Source: Treponema sp.
Lineage (GTDB): Bacteria > Spirochaetota > Spirochaetia > Treponematales > Treponemataceae
Length of the DNA: 14,267 bases
NCBI GenBank assembly: GCA_016297415.1
Contig: JAEDGQ010000049.1
Coordinates: forward strand, 1-14,267
Direction of reading: 5' to 3'
The position numbers and the translations under genes are program-made. Below the pieces are notes generated by a model. That model made no database searches. It was given only the letters and a program-made list of their open reading frames with translations, and was not told the origin of the DNA. This document shows positions 1 through 7,662 of this stretch, one piece after another. Position 1 is the stretch's first letter. Each line of letters opens with the position of its first letter.

Positions 1-750
1 CAGAAAGTAAATCCTATCGGTTTGCGTCTTGGAATTAACAAGACATGGCAGTCTCGCTGGTACGCAGGTTCAAACAAATATGCAGACCTGGTTCTTGAAG
101 ATATTAAAATCCGCAAGATGGTAACAGCTTTACCAGAATGCCAGAATGCAGACATTGCAGAAATCGAAATCGTTCGTCACCCTCAGCGTGTTACTATTGT
201 TATTCATACAGCACGCCCAGGTGTTATTATTGGTGTAAAAGGTGCTAATATCGAAAAGATTAGCGCTGAAATCCAGGCACAGTTCACAACTACTAAGGTT
301 CAGATTAAGATCAAAGAAGTTAAACGTGCTGATATCAACGCATCACTTATTGCACAGAATGTTGGACGCCAGCTTGCAGGCCGCGGTTCATTCCGTAAGG
401 CTCTCAAACAGGCTTCTTCAAACGCTATGAAAGGCGGAGCACAGGGAATCAAGATTCGTCTGTCAGGTCGTCTCGGTGGCGCAGAAATGAAACGCTCAGA
501 AGAACATAAGGAAGGTCGTGTACCACTCCATACTCTTCGTGCAGACATTGACTACGGCACATACGAAGCTCATACATCATACGGTAAAATCGGTGTTAAA
601 GTATGGGTTTACAACGGCATGAACTACGGTCATGAAAAGAATGAAGATGCTGGTCAGATTGTTCGCAAATCTAACCGCGATCGTTCACAGGCTTCTGATA
701 AGTCTAGAGCTAAACGCCCTGCTCGCGCAGCAGATTCTTCAAAGGAGTAA
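1..750 (+). CDS. rpsC: 30S ribosomal protein S3 (5' end cut by window)
   Basis: S3 sits on the head of the small subunit, where it lines the mRNA entry channel and helps unwind mRNA. The reading frame is open from base 1, beginning QKVNPIGLRLG, which matches S3 from residue 3, so only the initial Met-Gly codons are missing. The KH domain is visible with its GxxG loop (GVKG, about residues 80-83), followed by the conserved C-terminal half. The visible product is 249 residues; the last 30 or so form a Ser/Arg/Lys-rich tail that is probably disordered and is longer than in E. coli S3. The rplP Shine-Dalgarno lies in the final codons. Identity is certain. Confidence 0.98.
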   Translation, partial: QKVNPIGLRLGINKTWQSRWYAGSNKYADLVLEDIKIRKMVTALPECQNADIAEIEIVRHPQRVTIVIHTARPGVIIGVKGANIEKISAEIQAQFTTTKVQIKIKEVKRADINASLIAQNVGRQLAGRGSFRKALKQASSNAMKGGAQGIKIRLSGRLGGAEMKRSEEHKEGRVPLHTLRADIDYGTYEAHTSYGKIGVKVWVYNGMNYGHEKNEDAGQIVRKSNRDRSQASDKSRAKRPARAADSSKE

Positions 751-755
751 CGTAA

Positions 756-1172
756 ATGCTTAGTCCTAAAAGAGTTATTCACCGTAAGGTACAGCGCGGT
801 AAAGTAAAAGGATGCGCAACACGTGCAAACAACATTGACTTTGGTCAGATTGCTCTCGTAGCACTTGAACCAGTTTGGTTGACAGCTCGTCATATCGAAG
901 CTGCCCGTGTTGCAATCAACCGTAAGCTTGAACGTAAAGGTAATGTATGGTTACGTGTGTTCCCAGATAAACCAATTACTAAGAAACCAAACGAAGTTCG
1001 TATGGGTAAGGGTAAAGGTTCACCAGAATTCTGGGCAGCAAACATTAAACCAGGTGTAATTTTGTTTGAAGTTGGTGATATTGATCTTAAGCTTGCCGAA
1101 GAAGCTCTTCGTCTTGCAGCAGACAAACTTCCAATTAAGACAAAGATTGCTTTCAAACCTACTAAAGACTAA
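756..1172 (+). CDS. rplP: 50S ribosomal protein L16
   Basis: L16 binds 23S rRNA near the peptidyl-transferase centre and the A-site tRNA elbow. The 138-residue product has the usual length, and residues about 68-100 carry the characteristic stretch with KPNEVRMGKGKG followed by the EFWAANIKPG motif. AAGGAG inside the rpsC end precedes the ATG by a normal distance, and only five bases separate the two genes. It belongs to the same transcript as rpsC and rpmC. Nothing is unusual. Confidence 0.98.
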   Translation: MLSPKRVIHRKVQRGKVKGCATRANNIDFGQIALVALEPVWLTARHIEAARVAINRKLERKGNVWLRVFPDKPITKKPNEVRMGKGKGSPEFWAANIKPGVILFEVGDIDLKLAEEALRLAADKLPIKTKIAFKPTKD

Positions 1173-1182
1173 GGAGTAAGAT

Positions 1183-1395
1183 ATGGCTAATGCAAAGAAA
1201 AAGAATGTAAAAGAAATGTCTTATGCTGAATTAGTAGCTGAACGCAATGACATGAAACAGAAATACATGGATCTTCGTTTCCAGATGGTAATCGGCCATG
1301 TAGACAATCCAATGCAGAAGCGTACAATGCGTCGTGAAATTGCGACACTTAATACGCTCATCCGTGCAAAAGAAATTGCCGGACAGACTAAGTAG
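1183..1395 (+). CDS. rpmC: 50S ribosomal protein L29
   Basis: L29 is a small helical hairpin protein at the nascent-chain exit of the large subunit, next to L23, where it contributes to the docking site for signal recognition particle and trigger factor. The product is 70 residues, the family norm, with the typical pattern of an N-terminal helix (MSYAELVAERNDMKQKYMDL) and a second helix with arginines and IATLNTLIRAKE. AAGGAG overlaps the rplP stop. Its TAG stop lies within the rpsQ ribosome-binding site. Confidence 0.96.
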   Translation: MANAKKKNVKEMSYAELVAERNDMKQKYMDLRFQMVIGHVDNPMQKRTMRREIATLNTLIRAKEIAGQTK

Positions 1396-1405
1396 GAGCT
1401 GACCC

Positions 1406-1681
1406 GTGGAAAACCAGGAAGTTCAGACTAAAAAGGGAGCTAAACGTTCATTTGTTGGTATCGTAACTAGCGACAAGATGGATAAAACTATCACAGTTTC
1501 TATCGATACAAAGAGAATGAACCCTCTCTATAAGAAATATGTTACACAGACTAAAAAGTGTAAGGCACATGATGAAAAGAACGAAGCTCACATTGGTGAC
1601 ACAGTTCGCATCATTGAATGCAGTCCAATCAGCAAAGATAAGTGCTGGAGACTTGCAGAAATTATCGAAAGAGCTAAATAA
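1406..1681 (+). CDS. rpsQ: 30S ribosomal protein S17 (GTG start)
   Basis: S17 is an OB-fold primary binder of 16S rRNA helix 11 and is needed for early 30S assembly. The 91-residue product shows the S17 core: GIVTSDKMDKTITV, the lysine-rich KKYVTQTKKCKAHDE segment and GDTVRIIECSPISKDK. The start is GTG at 1406, supported by TAGGAG over the rpmC stop at a spacing of about seven bases; it is the only non-ATG start I assign in this ribosomal cluster. A charged N-terminal extension of roughly a dozen residues (ENQEVQTKKGAKR) precedes the OB core. Confidence 0.96.
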   Translation: MENQEVQTKKGAKRSFVGIVTSDKMDKTITVSIDTKRMNPLYKKYVTQTKKCKAHDEKNEAHIGDTVRIIECSPISKDKCWRLAEIIERAK

Positions 1682-1699
1682 GCTATAAGGAGTTAAGAA

Positions 1700-2068
1700 A
1701 TGCTGCAGATGCAATCAAAATTGACTGTTGCCGATAACTCCGGAGCTAAAGTAGCTCAGGTAATTAAGGTTCTCGGCGGTACACACCGTCGTTATGCCGG
1801 AATTGGCGACATTGTTGTAGTAGCTATTAAGGAAGCAATTCCTACTTCTACAATTAAAGAAGGTACAGTTGAAAAGGCTGTAATCGTTCGTGTTTCGAAA
1901 GAATATCGTCGTCCTGATGGAACTTACATCCGTTTCGATGATAACGCTTGTGTTATCGTTGATGGTGATGGAAATCCAAAAGGTAAGCGTATTTTCGGAC
2001 CAGTAGCACGTGAGCTCCGTGATATGGACTTTATGAAGATTGTATCACTCGCTCCAGAAGTTCTGTAA
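1700..2068 (+). CDS. rplN: 50S ribosomal protein L14
   Basis: L14 forms part of the intersubunit bridge with 16S rRNA and is also where the silencing factor RsfS docks. The 122-residue product is exactly the usual length and opens with the diagnostic MLQMQSKLTVADNSGAK, then IKVLGGTHRRYAGIGD, and ends in MKIVSLAPEVL as in other L14 proteins. TAAGGAG stands seven bases before the ATG. It is the first gene of the classical spc segment, but no promoter or terminator separates it from rpsQ (18-nt gap), so S10 and spc genes appear to be co-transcribed. Confidence 0.98.
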   Translation: MLQMQSKLTVADNSGAKVAQVIKVLGGTHRRYAGIGDIVVVAIKEAIPTSTIKEGTVEKAVIVRVSKEYRRPDGTYIRFDDNACVIVDGDGNPKGKRIFGPVARELRDMDFMKIVSLAPEVL

Positions 2069-2081
2069 GGAGTAAATCGAT

Positions 2082-2396
2082 ATGGAAAAGAAATTTAAGA
2101 TCCGTAAAGACGATACTGTACAGGTAATCGCTGGAAAAGATAAGGGTAAACGTGGAACTGTTGTTCGTGTCATTGCTAAAAAAGATGCAGTAATTGTATC
2201 TGGCGTTAACATGGTTAAAAAAGCAATGAGAAAACGCAGCCAGCAGGATCAGGGCGGTATTGCTGAGATCGAAGCACCACTTAACATTTCAAATGTTGCG
2301 ATCGTATGTAAAAAATGCGGTCCAACTAAAATTGGATTCAAAATTGACGGCGACAAGAAAACTCGCGTTTGCCGCAAGTGTGGAGAAGCACTGTAA
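2082..2396 (+). CDS. rplX: 50S ribosomal protein L24, zinc-ribbon form
   Basis: L24 is one of the two assembly-initiating proteins of the large subunit. The 104-residue product has an N-terminal KOW motif (VIAGKDKGKRGTVVRV, about residues 15-30). The C-terminal half ends in a zinc ribbon with cysteine pairs at residues 76/79 and 97/100 (CKKC and CRKC). This zinc-binding C-terminus occurs in several bacterial groups but is absent from E. coli L24. The stop codon overlaps the rplE start as TAATG, so translation of the next gene is probably coupled. Confidence 0.97.
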   Translation: MEKKFKIRKDDTVQVIAGKDKGKRGTVVRVIAKKDAVIVSGVNMVKKAMRKRSQQDQGGIAEIEAPLNISNVAIVCKKCGPTKIGFKIDGDKKTRVCRKCGEAL

Positions 2397-2947
2397 TGGA
2401 TAAGTACGTACCACGGCTTAAGAAAGTCTATAAGGACACTATCGCTCCAGAGCTCTTTAAGGAACTCGGATATACATCCACAATGCAGATTCCTGCTATT
2501 AAAAAAGTAGTAGTAAGCATGGGTGTAGGCGAAGCTCTCACTAACAAGAAACTCCTTGATGCCGCAGTAACTGATTTAACTCAGATTACTGGACAGCATG
2601 CTGTTATGACTAAGGCTAAAAAGAGTATTGCTAACTTTAAACTTCGTGAGGGCCAGGAAGTTGGTGTAATGGTAACATTGCGCGGTAACACTATGTATGA
2701 ATTTTTGGACCGCTTAATCAATGTTGCATTACCTCGTGTAAAGGATTTCCGCGGAATCAAAGCAACAGGTTTTGATGGACACGGAAATTTCTCTCTTGGT
2801 ATTACAGAACAGATTATCTTCCCAGAAATCGACTTCGATAAAATCGTAAAGATTGCTGGTATGAACATCTCGATTGTAACAAGTGCAAGAACTGATGCTG
2901 AAGCAAAAGCTCTTCTTACCAAGTTCAATATGCCTTTCAGAAAGTAG
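2396..2947 (+). CDS. rplE: 50S ribosomal protein L5
   Basis: L5 binds 5S rRNA with L18 in the central protuberance and contacts P-site tRNA. The product is 183 residues from the ATG at 2396. A GTG or other start upstream would lie inside rplX and add non-conserved residues. The chosen start gives MDKYVPRLKKVYKD, the normal L5 N-terminus. Family hallmarks are LTQITGQHAVMTKAKKSIANFKLREG and the GMNISIVTSARTDAEA region near the C-terminus. The start overlaps the rplX stop, and GGAGAA in the rplX end serves as Shine-Dalgarno. Confidence 0.98.
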   Translation: MDKYVPRLKKVYKDTIAPELFKELGYTSTMQIPAIKKVVVSMGVGEALTNKKLLDAAVTDLTQITGQHAVMTKAKKSIANFKLREGQEVGVMVTLRGNTMYEFLDRLINVALPRVKDFRGIKATGFDGHGNFSLGITEQIIFPEIDFDKIVKIAGMNISIVTSARTDAEAKALLTKFNMPFRK

Positions 2948-2957
2948 GTGAAGAGAC

Positions 2958-3143
2958 ATGGCTAAGAAATCAATGATTATCAAAGCAAATCGCACACCAA
3001 AGTATAGCACTCGTAGCTATAACAGATGTCAGATTTGTGGTCGTCCACGCGGTTACCTGCGCAAGTTTAAGATTTGCCGTATTTGTTTCCGCAAATTAGC
3101 AAGTGAAGGCCTTTTACCAGGCGTAACAAAATCAAGTTGGTAG
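2958..3143 (+). CDS. rpsZ: 30S ribosomal protein S14, zinc-binding type Z
   Basis: S14 is a late-assembling protein of the 30S head. This is the short 61-residue zinc form rather than the roughly 100-residue zinc-free form. Two cysteine pairs, at residues 24/27 and 40/43 (CQIC and CRIC), form the zinc site, and the C-terminus GLLPGVTKSSW is diagnostic. GGTGAAGAGA precedes the ATG, with a ten-base gap after rplE. The symbol rpsN is used for the same gene in many genomes; I use rpsZ because the protein is the type Z form. Confidence 0.97.
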   Translation: MAKKSMIIKANRTPKYSTRSYNRCQICGRPRGYLRKFKICRICFRKLASEGLLPGVTKSSW

Positions 3144-3158
3144 TGGAGGAGAATTGAA

Positions 3159-3557
3159 ATGAGTGCATCAGACCCAATCGCAGACATGCTCACTAAGGTT
3201 CGTAACGCAGTTCAGGCTCGCCACGAAAAAGTTGATGTTGCAACATCTAAACTTAAGCTTGAAATTGTTAAGATCCTTAAAACAGAAGGTTATATTAAAA
3301 ACTTCAAGAAAGTACAGGAAGATGGTCATTCTATCATCCGTATTTTCTTAAAGTATGATGAAACTAATGCTTCGGTTATCCATGGTATTGAAAAAGTTTC
3401 AACACCAGGCCGTCGTATTTATGCTGGTTACAAAGATCTGCCACGTGTTCTTAACGGATACGGTACATTGATCGTTTCTACTTCTTGCGGTGTAACAACT
3501 GGTAAGAAAGCAAGCGAAAAAATGGTTGGCGGAGAACTCATCTGCAAAGTTTGGTAA
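3159..3557 (+). CDS. rpsH: 30S ribosomal protein S8
   Basis: S8 is a primary binder of the 16S rRNA central domain and, in E. coli, the translational repressor of the spc operon. The product is 132 residues, close to the norm. It begins with DPIADMLTKVRNA and ends with STSCGVTTGKKASEKMVGGE and CKVW, the C-terminal rRNA-binding signature. GGAGGAG precedes the ATG by about eight bases. I do not see an obvious S8-site mimic near rplE in this window, so autoregulation by the E. coli scheme cannot be claimed. Confidence 0.98.
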   Translation: MSASDPIADMLTKVRNAVQARHEKVDVATSKLKLEIVKILKTEGYIKNFKKVQEDGHSIIRIFLKYDETNASVIHGIEKVSTPGRRIYAGYKDLPRVLNGYGTLIVSTSCGVTTGKKASEKMVGGELICKVW

Positions 3558-3569
3558 TAGGAGGAAGAT

Positions 3570-4109
3570 ATGTCAAAAATTGGTAAGCTTCCTGTTACAA
3601 TTCCTGCAGGAGTTACAATCACAACAAACGCTGGTGAAGTTGTAGTAAAAGGACCAAAAGGAGAACTTAAACAGTCTGTAAATGACAATGTTAAGCTCGA
3701 AATCAAAGACGGTGCTCTTACTGTTACTCCAGCTAATGAATCAAAAGCAGCTGCTGCTGCACACGGTCTTTACCGTGCATTGATTCAGAATATGGTAACT
3801 GGTGTTACATCTGGATATTCAAAGACTTTGATTATCACAGGTGTAGGTTACAGAGCTGAAGTTCAGGGAAAAAATCTGGTTATGAACCTTGGTTATTCTT
3901 CTGACTTCATCGCAGTTATCCCAGAAGGACTTACTGTAACTGCTGATGCTAACGGTAAAGTAACAATTGCCGGTGTAGACAAGCAGAAAGTAGGTGAATT
4001 CAGTTCACAGATTCGTAAATTACGTATGCCTGAACCTTACAAAGGAAAAGGTATTCGTTATGAAGATGAAGTTATCAGACGCAAAGTCGGAAAGACTGGC
4101 GTAAAATAA
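3570..4109 (+). CDS. rplF: 50S ribosomal protein L6
   Basis: L6 lies near the factor-binding centre beside the sarcin-ricin loop. The 179-residue product has the duplicated alpha/beta L6 fold, starting SKIGKLPVTIPAGV. The signature PYKGKGIRYEDEVIRRKVGK lies near the C-terminus. TAGGAGG stands six bases before the ATG. The C-terminal VGKTGVK matches the short ending typical of bacterial L6. There is a twelve-base gap to the preceding gene and ten to the next. Confidence 0.98.
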   Translation: MSKIGKLPVTIPAGVTITTNAGEVVVKGPKGELKQSVNDNVKLEIKDGALTVTPANESKAAAAAHGLYRALIQNMVTGVTSGYSKTLIITGVGYRAEVQGKNLVMNLGYSSDFIAVIPEGLTVTADANGKVTIAGVDKQKVGEFSSQIRKLRMPEPYKGKGIRYEDEVIRRKVGKTGVK

Positions 4110-4119
4110 GGTGTAGCAT

Positions 4120-4482
4120 ATGTTTAAGAAACTTAATGATAAAGCAAGAAAGCGCCTGCATCGTAAGGTTCACATCCGTAAGTCAGTTTACGGAACAGCT
4201 GCTCGCCCACGCTTAACTGTAACACGCAGCAACTGTAACCTTTTCGCTCAGGTTATTAATGATGATGAAGGTGTAACACTCGCTTCAATTTCTACATTAG
4301 AAAAAGAATTTGCTGATATTAAACCAAACACAGAAGGTGCAGCAAAACTCGGTGAAGCATTTGGAAAACGTCTTCAGGACAAAAAAATTACAACTGTAGT
4401 TTTTGACCGCAACGGATATCTGTATCATGGTGTTGTTAAGGCCCTTGCAGATGGAACTCGTAAAGCCGGGATCATTTTCTAG
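4120..4482 (+). CDS. rplR: 50S ribosomal protein L18
   Basis: L18 delivers 5S rRNA to the large subunit together with L5. The 120-residue product has a basic N-terminus (KARKRLHRKVHIRKSVYG) followed by RPRLTVTRSNCNLFAQVIND and ends in VFDRNGYLYHGVVKALAD and GIIF, all normal for bacterial L18. The Shine-Dalgarno is weaker than its neighbours' (AAGGTG). Gene order L6-L18-S5-L30-L15 is the standard spc order. Confidence 0.98.
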   Translation: MFKKLNDKARKRLHRKVHIRKSVYGTAARPRLTVTRSNCNLFAQVINDDEGVTLASISTLEKEFADIKPNTEGAAKLGEAFGKRLQDKKITTVVFDRNGYLYHGVVKALADGTRKAGIIF

Positions 4483-4491
4483 GAGAGTCTA

Positions 4492-5007
4492 ATGGAACGC
4501 CAGAACAAGTTCGAAAAAGAAAGAGAACAGAAAGAATTCGTTGAAAAACTTGTTAGACTGAATCGTACAGCTAAAACTGTAAAAGGTGGACGCCGTATGT
4601 CATTCTCAGCTCTCACAGTTGTAGGCGATGGAAAAGGACGCGTAGGATACGGATTTGGTAAAGCTAATGATGTATCTGAAGCTATCAGAAAGAGTATTGA
4701 TAAGGCTAAGAGAAACCTCATTACTGTTCCAGTAAAGAATGGTACTCTTCCACACGAAATGCTTGGAAATTACAAGTCATCTTCAATTCTTTTGAAGCCA
4801 GCTTGTGCCGGTACTGGTATCATCGCAGGTGGTCCAGTTCGCGCTATCATGGATGCAATCGGTGCAACAGACGTTATTTCTAAGTCTTTGGGATCATCAA
4901 GCCCTGTCAATGTAGTACGTGCAACATTTGATGCTCTTGAAAACCTTATGGATGCAAAAGCTGTTGCCGCAAACAGAGGTAAATCTCTGCAGGAAATGTG
5001 GGGTTAA
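4492..5007 (+). CDS. rpsE: 30S ribosomal protein S5
   Basis: S5 lies at the mRNA entry and decoding region, and its mutations affect fidelity and spectinomycin sensitivity. The product is 171 residues. The N-terminal double-stranded RNA-binding-like domain contains VKGGRRMSFSALTVVGDGKG and RVGYGFGKANDVSEAIRKSI. The C-terminal half holds LKPACAGTGIIAGGPVRAIMDAIG in sequence order, which is typical of S5. TAGGAGAG overlaps the rplR stop. The gene ends three bases before rpmD. Confidence 0.98.
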   Translation: MERQNKFEKEREQKEFVEKLVRLNRTAKTVKGGRRMSFSALTVVGDGKGRVGYGFGKANDVSEAIRKSIDKAKRNLITVPVKNGTLPHEMLGNYKSSSILLKPACAGTGIIAGGPVRAIMDAIGATDVISKSLGSSSPVNVVRATFDALENLMDAKAVAANRGKSLQEMWG

Positions 5008-5009
5008 TC

Positions 5010-5195
5010 ATGGCTAAGAAAATCAAGGTTACACTCGTAAAGAGTACAATTGGACAGAAACCAGCAAAAGTTGCTACTGTTCGTAGTCTTGGTCTTAAAA
5101 AGATCAACTCTTCAAATGTGTTGGAAGCAACTCCAGCTGTAATTGGTATGGCTGAAGCTGTATCACACCTGATTACTATCGAGGAAGTAAAATAA
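5010..5195 (+). CDS. rpmD: 50S ribosomal protein L30
   Basis: L30 is a small alpha/beta protein of the large subunit near helix 38. The product is 61 residues from the ATG at 5010; a GTG twelve bases upstream would start inside rpsE and add MGLI, which is not conserved. KIKVTLVKSTIGQ and ATVRSLGLKKINSS are the family core. No strong Shine-Dalgarno is present close to the start (AGGAA is about 14 bases away), so translation probably depends on ribosomes finishing rpsE two bases upstream. It is the short form, without the long N-terminal extension reported for Borrelia L30. Confidence 0.95.
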   Translation: MAKKIKVTLVKSTIGQKPAKVATVRSLGLKKINSSNVLEATPAVIGMAEAVSHLITIEEVK

Positions 5196-5656
5196 TGGCA
5201 GATTTCGTATTGAGCGCACCAGAAGGTGCTAACAAAAAGAGACGCATTGTTGGCCGCGGTTCTTCTTCAGGTCGTGGAACAACTGCAGGTAAGGGAAATA
5301 AGGGACAGCAGTCTCGTTCAGGTGGAAAGACATACATCGGTTTCGAAGGTGGACAGATGCCACTTTACCGTCGTATTGCTCACCGCGGTTTCTCTAATTA
5401 CCCATTCAAGAAAGAATTTGTTGTAGTAAACGTAACTCTTCTTGAAGAAAAATATTCAGCTGGTGAAACAGTAAACAAGGAAACACTTCTTGCAAAAGGC
5501 CTTATCTCTAAGGTTGATGCATTAGTAAAAATCCTTGGTACTGGTGATTTAACAAAAGAACTTACAGTTGAAGTAGATAAAGTTTCTGCATCTGCAAAAG
5601 CTAAAATCGAAAAAGCTGGCGGTTCTGTTAAAGAAACAGCAGTTGAAGCAAAATAA
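5195..5656 (+). CDS. rplO: 50S ribosomal protein L15
   Basis: L15 is a late-assembly large-subunit protein with a long glycine- and arginine-rich arm reaching into 23S rRNA. The 153-residue product shows that arm at about residues 19-67: GRGSSSGRGTTAGKGNKGQQ, then GGQMPLYRRIAHRGFSN. The globular C-terminal half follows, ending in KIEKAGGSVKETAVEAK. The ATG overlaps the rpmD stop as TAATG, with GAGGAAG seven bases upstream inside rpmD. Confidence 0.98.
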   Translation: MADFVLSAPEGANKKRRIVGRGSSSGRGTTAGKGNKGQQSRSGGKTYIGFEGGQMPLYRRIAHRGFSNYPFKKEFVVVNVTLLEEKYSAGETVNKETLLAKGLISKVDALVKILGTGDLTKELTVEVDKVSASAKAKIEKAGGSVKETAVEAK

Positions 5657-5679
5657 TTAAATAAGTACTGGAGACACAC

Positions 5680-7005
5680 ATGGCAAACAACCCTGTTGTA
5701 AATATGTTTAGAATTAAAGAGCTGAGAAATCGCCTGCTCTTTACATTATCTATTCTCGCAATTTTCCGCTTAGGATGTGCCTTAACAATTCCAGGAATTG
5801 ATGCAGGTGCACTCGTAACATTCTTCAAACAGAATAGTGGAAACTCATTTGCCAGCTACATGGACTTCTTTGCCGGTGGTGCATTCTCTAATTTCTCTGT
5901 GTTCATGCTTGGTGTAATGCCATACATTTCAACACAGATTATTTTGCAGCTTGCGCTGATTATCTTCCCATCTCTTAAACGCATCGTTCAGGAAGATGGG
6001 GGACAGCGTAAATTTGCAGCATGGACTAGAATCGGTACAGTTGGTGTATGTCTGATTCAGTCTCTTGCTGTAACTGTTTATGCAAAAAGTATTCCAAATG
6101 CAATGATTATGGAAAACGAACTTGCATTTAAGCTGCTTGCAATGCTCACTGTTACTACAGGTGCTATGATTACTGTTTGGCTTGGAGATCAGATTACAGC
6201 ACGCGGTATTGGAAACGGAATTTCTATTCTGATTTTTGCTGGTATCGTTGCTCGTCTTCCTCATGCTGTTATTGACCTTGTAAAAAGAGTTCAGTCACAC
6301 GAAATCAACGCTGTAGCAGTTATCGTAGTAGTTTTGATGTTCTTCGGAATCATCGCTCTTGTAGTTTACGAACAGTCCGGCGAACGTAAAATTCCTGTAC
6401 ACTATGCTAAACGTGTAGTTGGACGGAAAATGTACGGTGGACAGAGTACTTATATTCCATTCAAAATTAATCCGTCGGGAGTAATTCCAGTAATTTTTGC
6501 ATCTTCGTTCTTAACATTCCCGTTACAGGTTATTTCAAGTTTTGGTGCAAGCAATAGCACAGCTTCATGGGTATCTAAGCTGTCTGTATGGCTTGATCCA
6601 AAAGGAATTCCATACAATGTATTGTTAGTAATTTTGATTGTATTCTTTGCATACTTCTACACACAGGTAACACTGAACCCCACAGAAATCGCAAAGAACA
6701 TCAGAGAAAATGGTGGTTCTATTCCTGGAATCCGTACTGACAAAACAGAAGAATACATGCAGAAGGTTTTAAACCGTCTCGTGTTACCTGGTTCACTTTA
6801 TCTTGCAGCAATCGCTGTATTACCAACACTTATTCAGATTCTGTTTAAGTTCCCGCCTTCAATTGCAATGTTGATGGGTGGTACATCACTTCTGATTCTG
6901 GTAGGCGTTGATCTTGATACAATGAGTCAGGTTGAAGCACTTCTTAAGATGCATCACTCTGAAGGCCTCGTTAAGAAGGGTAAATTACGTTCAAGAAATC
7001 TGTAA
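5680..7005 (+). CDS. secY: Sec translocon channel subunit SecY
   Basis: SecY forms the protein-conducting pore of the inner membrane with SecE and SecG, driven by SecA or by the translating ribosome. The product is 441 residues, the standard length, with about ten hydrophobic membrane segments beginning near residue 20 (LLFTLSILAIFRLGCALTIP). Conserved features include the plug-region stretch after TM1, QLALIIFPSLKRIVQEDGG, the cytosolic loop with ERKIPVHYAKRVVG, NIRENGGSIPGIRTDKTEEY and the C-terminal EALLKMHHSEGLVKKGK. GGAG lies about eight bases before the ATG. In many bacteria adk, map or infA follow secY; here none does. Confidence 0.98.
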   Translation: MANNPVVNMFRIKELRNRLLFTLSILAIFRLGCALTIPGIDAGALVTFFKQNSGNSFASYMDFFAGGAFSNFSVFMLGVMPYISTQIILQLALIIFPSLKRIVQEDGGQRKFAAWTRIGTVGVCLIQSLAVTVYAKSIPNAMIMENELAFKLLAMLTVTTGAMITVWLGDQITARGIGNGISILIFAGIVARLPHAVIDLVKRVQSHEINAVAVIVVVLMFFGIIALVVYEQSGERKIPVHYAKRVVGRKMYGGQSTYIPFKINPSGVIPVIFASSFLTFPLQVISSFGASNSTASWVSKLSVWLDPKGIPYNVLLVILIVFFAYFYTQVTLNPTEIAKNIRENGGSIPGIRTDKTEEYMQKVLNRLVLPGSLYLAAIAVLPTLIQILFKFPPSIAMLMGGTSLLILVGVDLDTMSQVEALLKMHHSEGLVKKGKLRSRNL

Positions 7006-7146
7006 TTTTTTGAAAAAATTCAGAAAATTTCCTGGATTTCTATAGAACAAATGCGGGAATTTATGGTAAATTAGTTAACCCGGATTGTAATTCATTGCGA
7101 ATTGCCATGATTCGGGTTAAATCATACTTTCCCTAGGGGGACTTTT
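7004..7146 (+). promoter_or_regulatory. Structured spacer between secY and rpmJ
   Basis: This 141-nt gap is much longer than others in the cluster. It begins with an A/T-only palindrome (AATTTTTT-G-AAAAAATT, 7004-7020) overlapping the secY stop. It then holds a perfect 8-bp inverted repeat TTAACCCG (7075-7082) and CGGGTTAA (7113-7120), with a nested AATTC/GAATT stem (7089-7093, 7099-7103). Just before rpmJ lies the palindrome CCCTAGGG (7131-7138), whose right half is part of the rpmJ Shine-Dalgarno. No T-run follows the main hairpin, so it is not a standard terminator. A regulatory leader for rpmJ-rpsM-rpsK or an RNA-processing site is possible; no convincing -35/-10 pair was found. Confidence 0.45.
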
Positions 7147-7260
7147 ATGAAAGTACGAACCAGCGTAAAGCCCATCTGCGATAAGTGTAAGGTTATTAAA
7201 AGAAACGGAATTATCCGTATTATTTGTGTTAACCCAAAACATAAGCAGAGACAGGGTTAA
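7147..7260 (+). CDS. rpmJ: 50S ribosomal protein L36
   Basis: L36 is the smallest large-subunit protein and stabilises 23S rRNA near the factor-binding region. The 37-residue reading frame MKVRTSVKPICDKCKVIKRN and onward is the complete zinc-binding form, with ligands Cys11, Cys14, Cys27 and His32 and the usual ending KHKQRQG. AGGGGG is positioned about eight bases before the ATG. The gene directly precedes rpsM with a ten-base gap, the standard bacterial arrangement. Confidence 0.97.
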   Translation: MKVRTSVKPICDKCKVIKRNGIIRIICVNPKHKQRQG

Positions 7261-7270
7261 GGAGTAACAG

Positions 7271-7642
7271 ATGGCTCGAATTGCGGGAGTTGACCTCCCT
7301 AATAAACATGTCGTTGTTGCATTGACTTATATTTACGGTATCGGTCGTTCATCTGCACAATCGATTTGTGAAAAATGTAAGATTAATCCAGACAAGATGA
7401 TGAATGATCTTGATCAGGACGAACAGGCAAAACTTCGTTCAGTAATTGATGCTGAATACAAAGTTGAAGGTCATCTTCGTTCAGAAATTGGTCTTAACAT
7501 TAAACGTCTTATGGACATTGGTTGCTATCGTGGTCTTCGTCATCGCAAAGGTTTACCTGTTCGTGGTCAGCGCACACGCACTAACTCACGCACTCGTAAA
7601 GGTAAGAAGAAGACAGTTGCTAACAAGAAAAAGGCTGTCTGA
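7271..7642 (+). CDS. rpsM: 30S ribosomal protein S13
   Basis: S13 lies in the head of the 30S subunit and forms bridges to the large subunit and P-site tRNA. The 123-residue product begins MARIAGVDLPNKHVVVALTY, has the helix-hairpin-helix YGIGRSSAQSICEK, and the conserved C-terminal GCYRGLRHRKGLPVRGQRTR followed by a lysine-rich tail that reaches tRNA. AAGGAG lies immediately after the rpmJ stop. Confidence 0.98.
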   Translation: MARIAGVDLPNKHVVVALTYIYGIGRSSAQSICEKCKINPDKMMNDLDQDEQAKLRSVIDAEYKVEGHLRSEIGLNIKRLMDIGCYRGLRHRKGLPVRGQRTRTNSRTRKGKKKTVANKKKAV

Positions 7643-7662
7643 TAGGACGGAGGATTTAATTA

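Noticed and set aside
5929..6264. Minus-strand frame of 111 codons inside secY
   Set aside because: It is antisense to conserved membrane segments of SecY, is rich in Asn/Cys/Ser as expected of an antisense shadow, and has no start signals.
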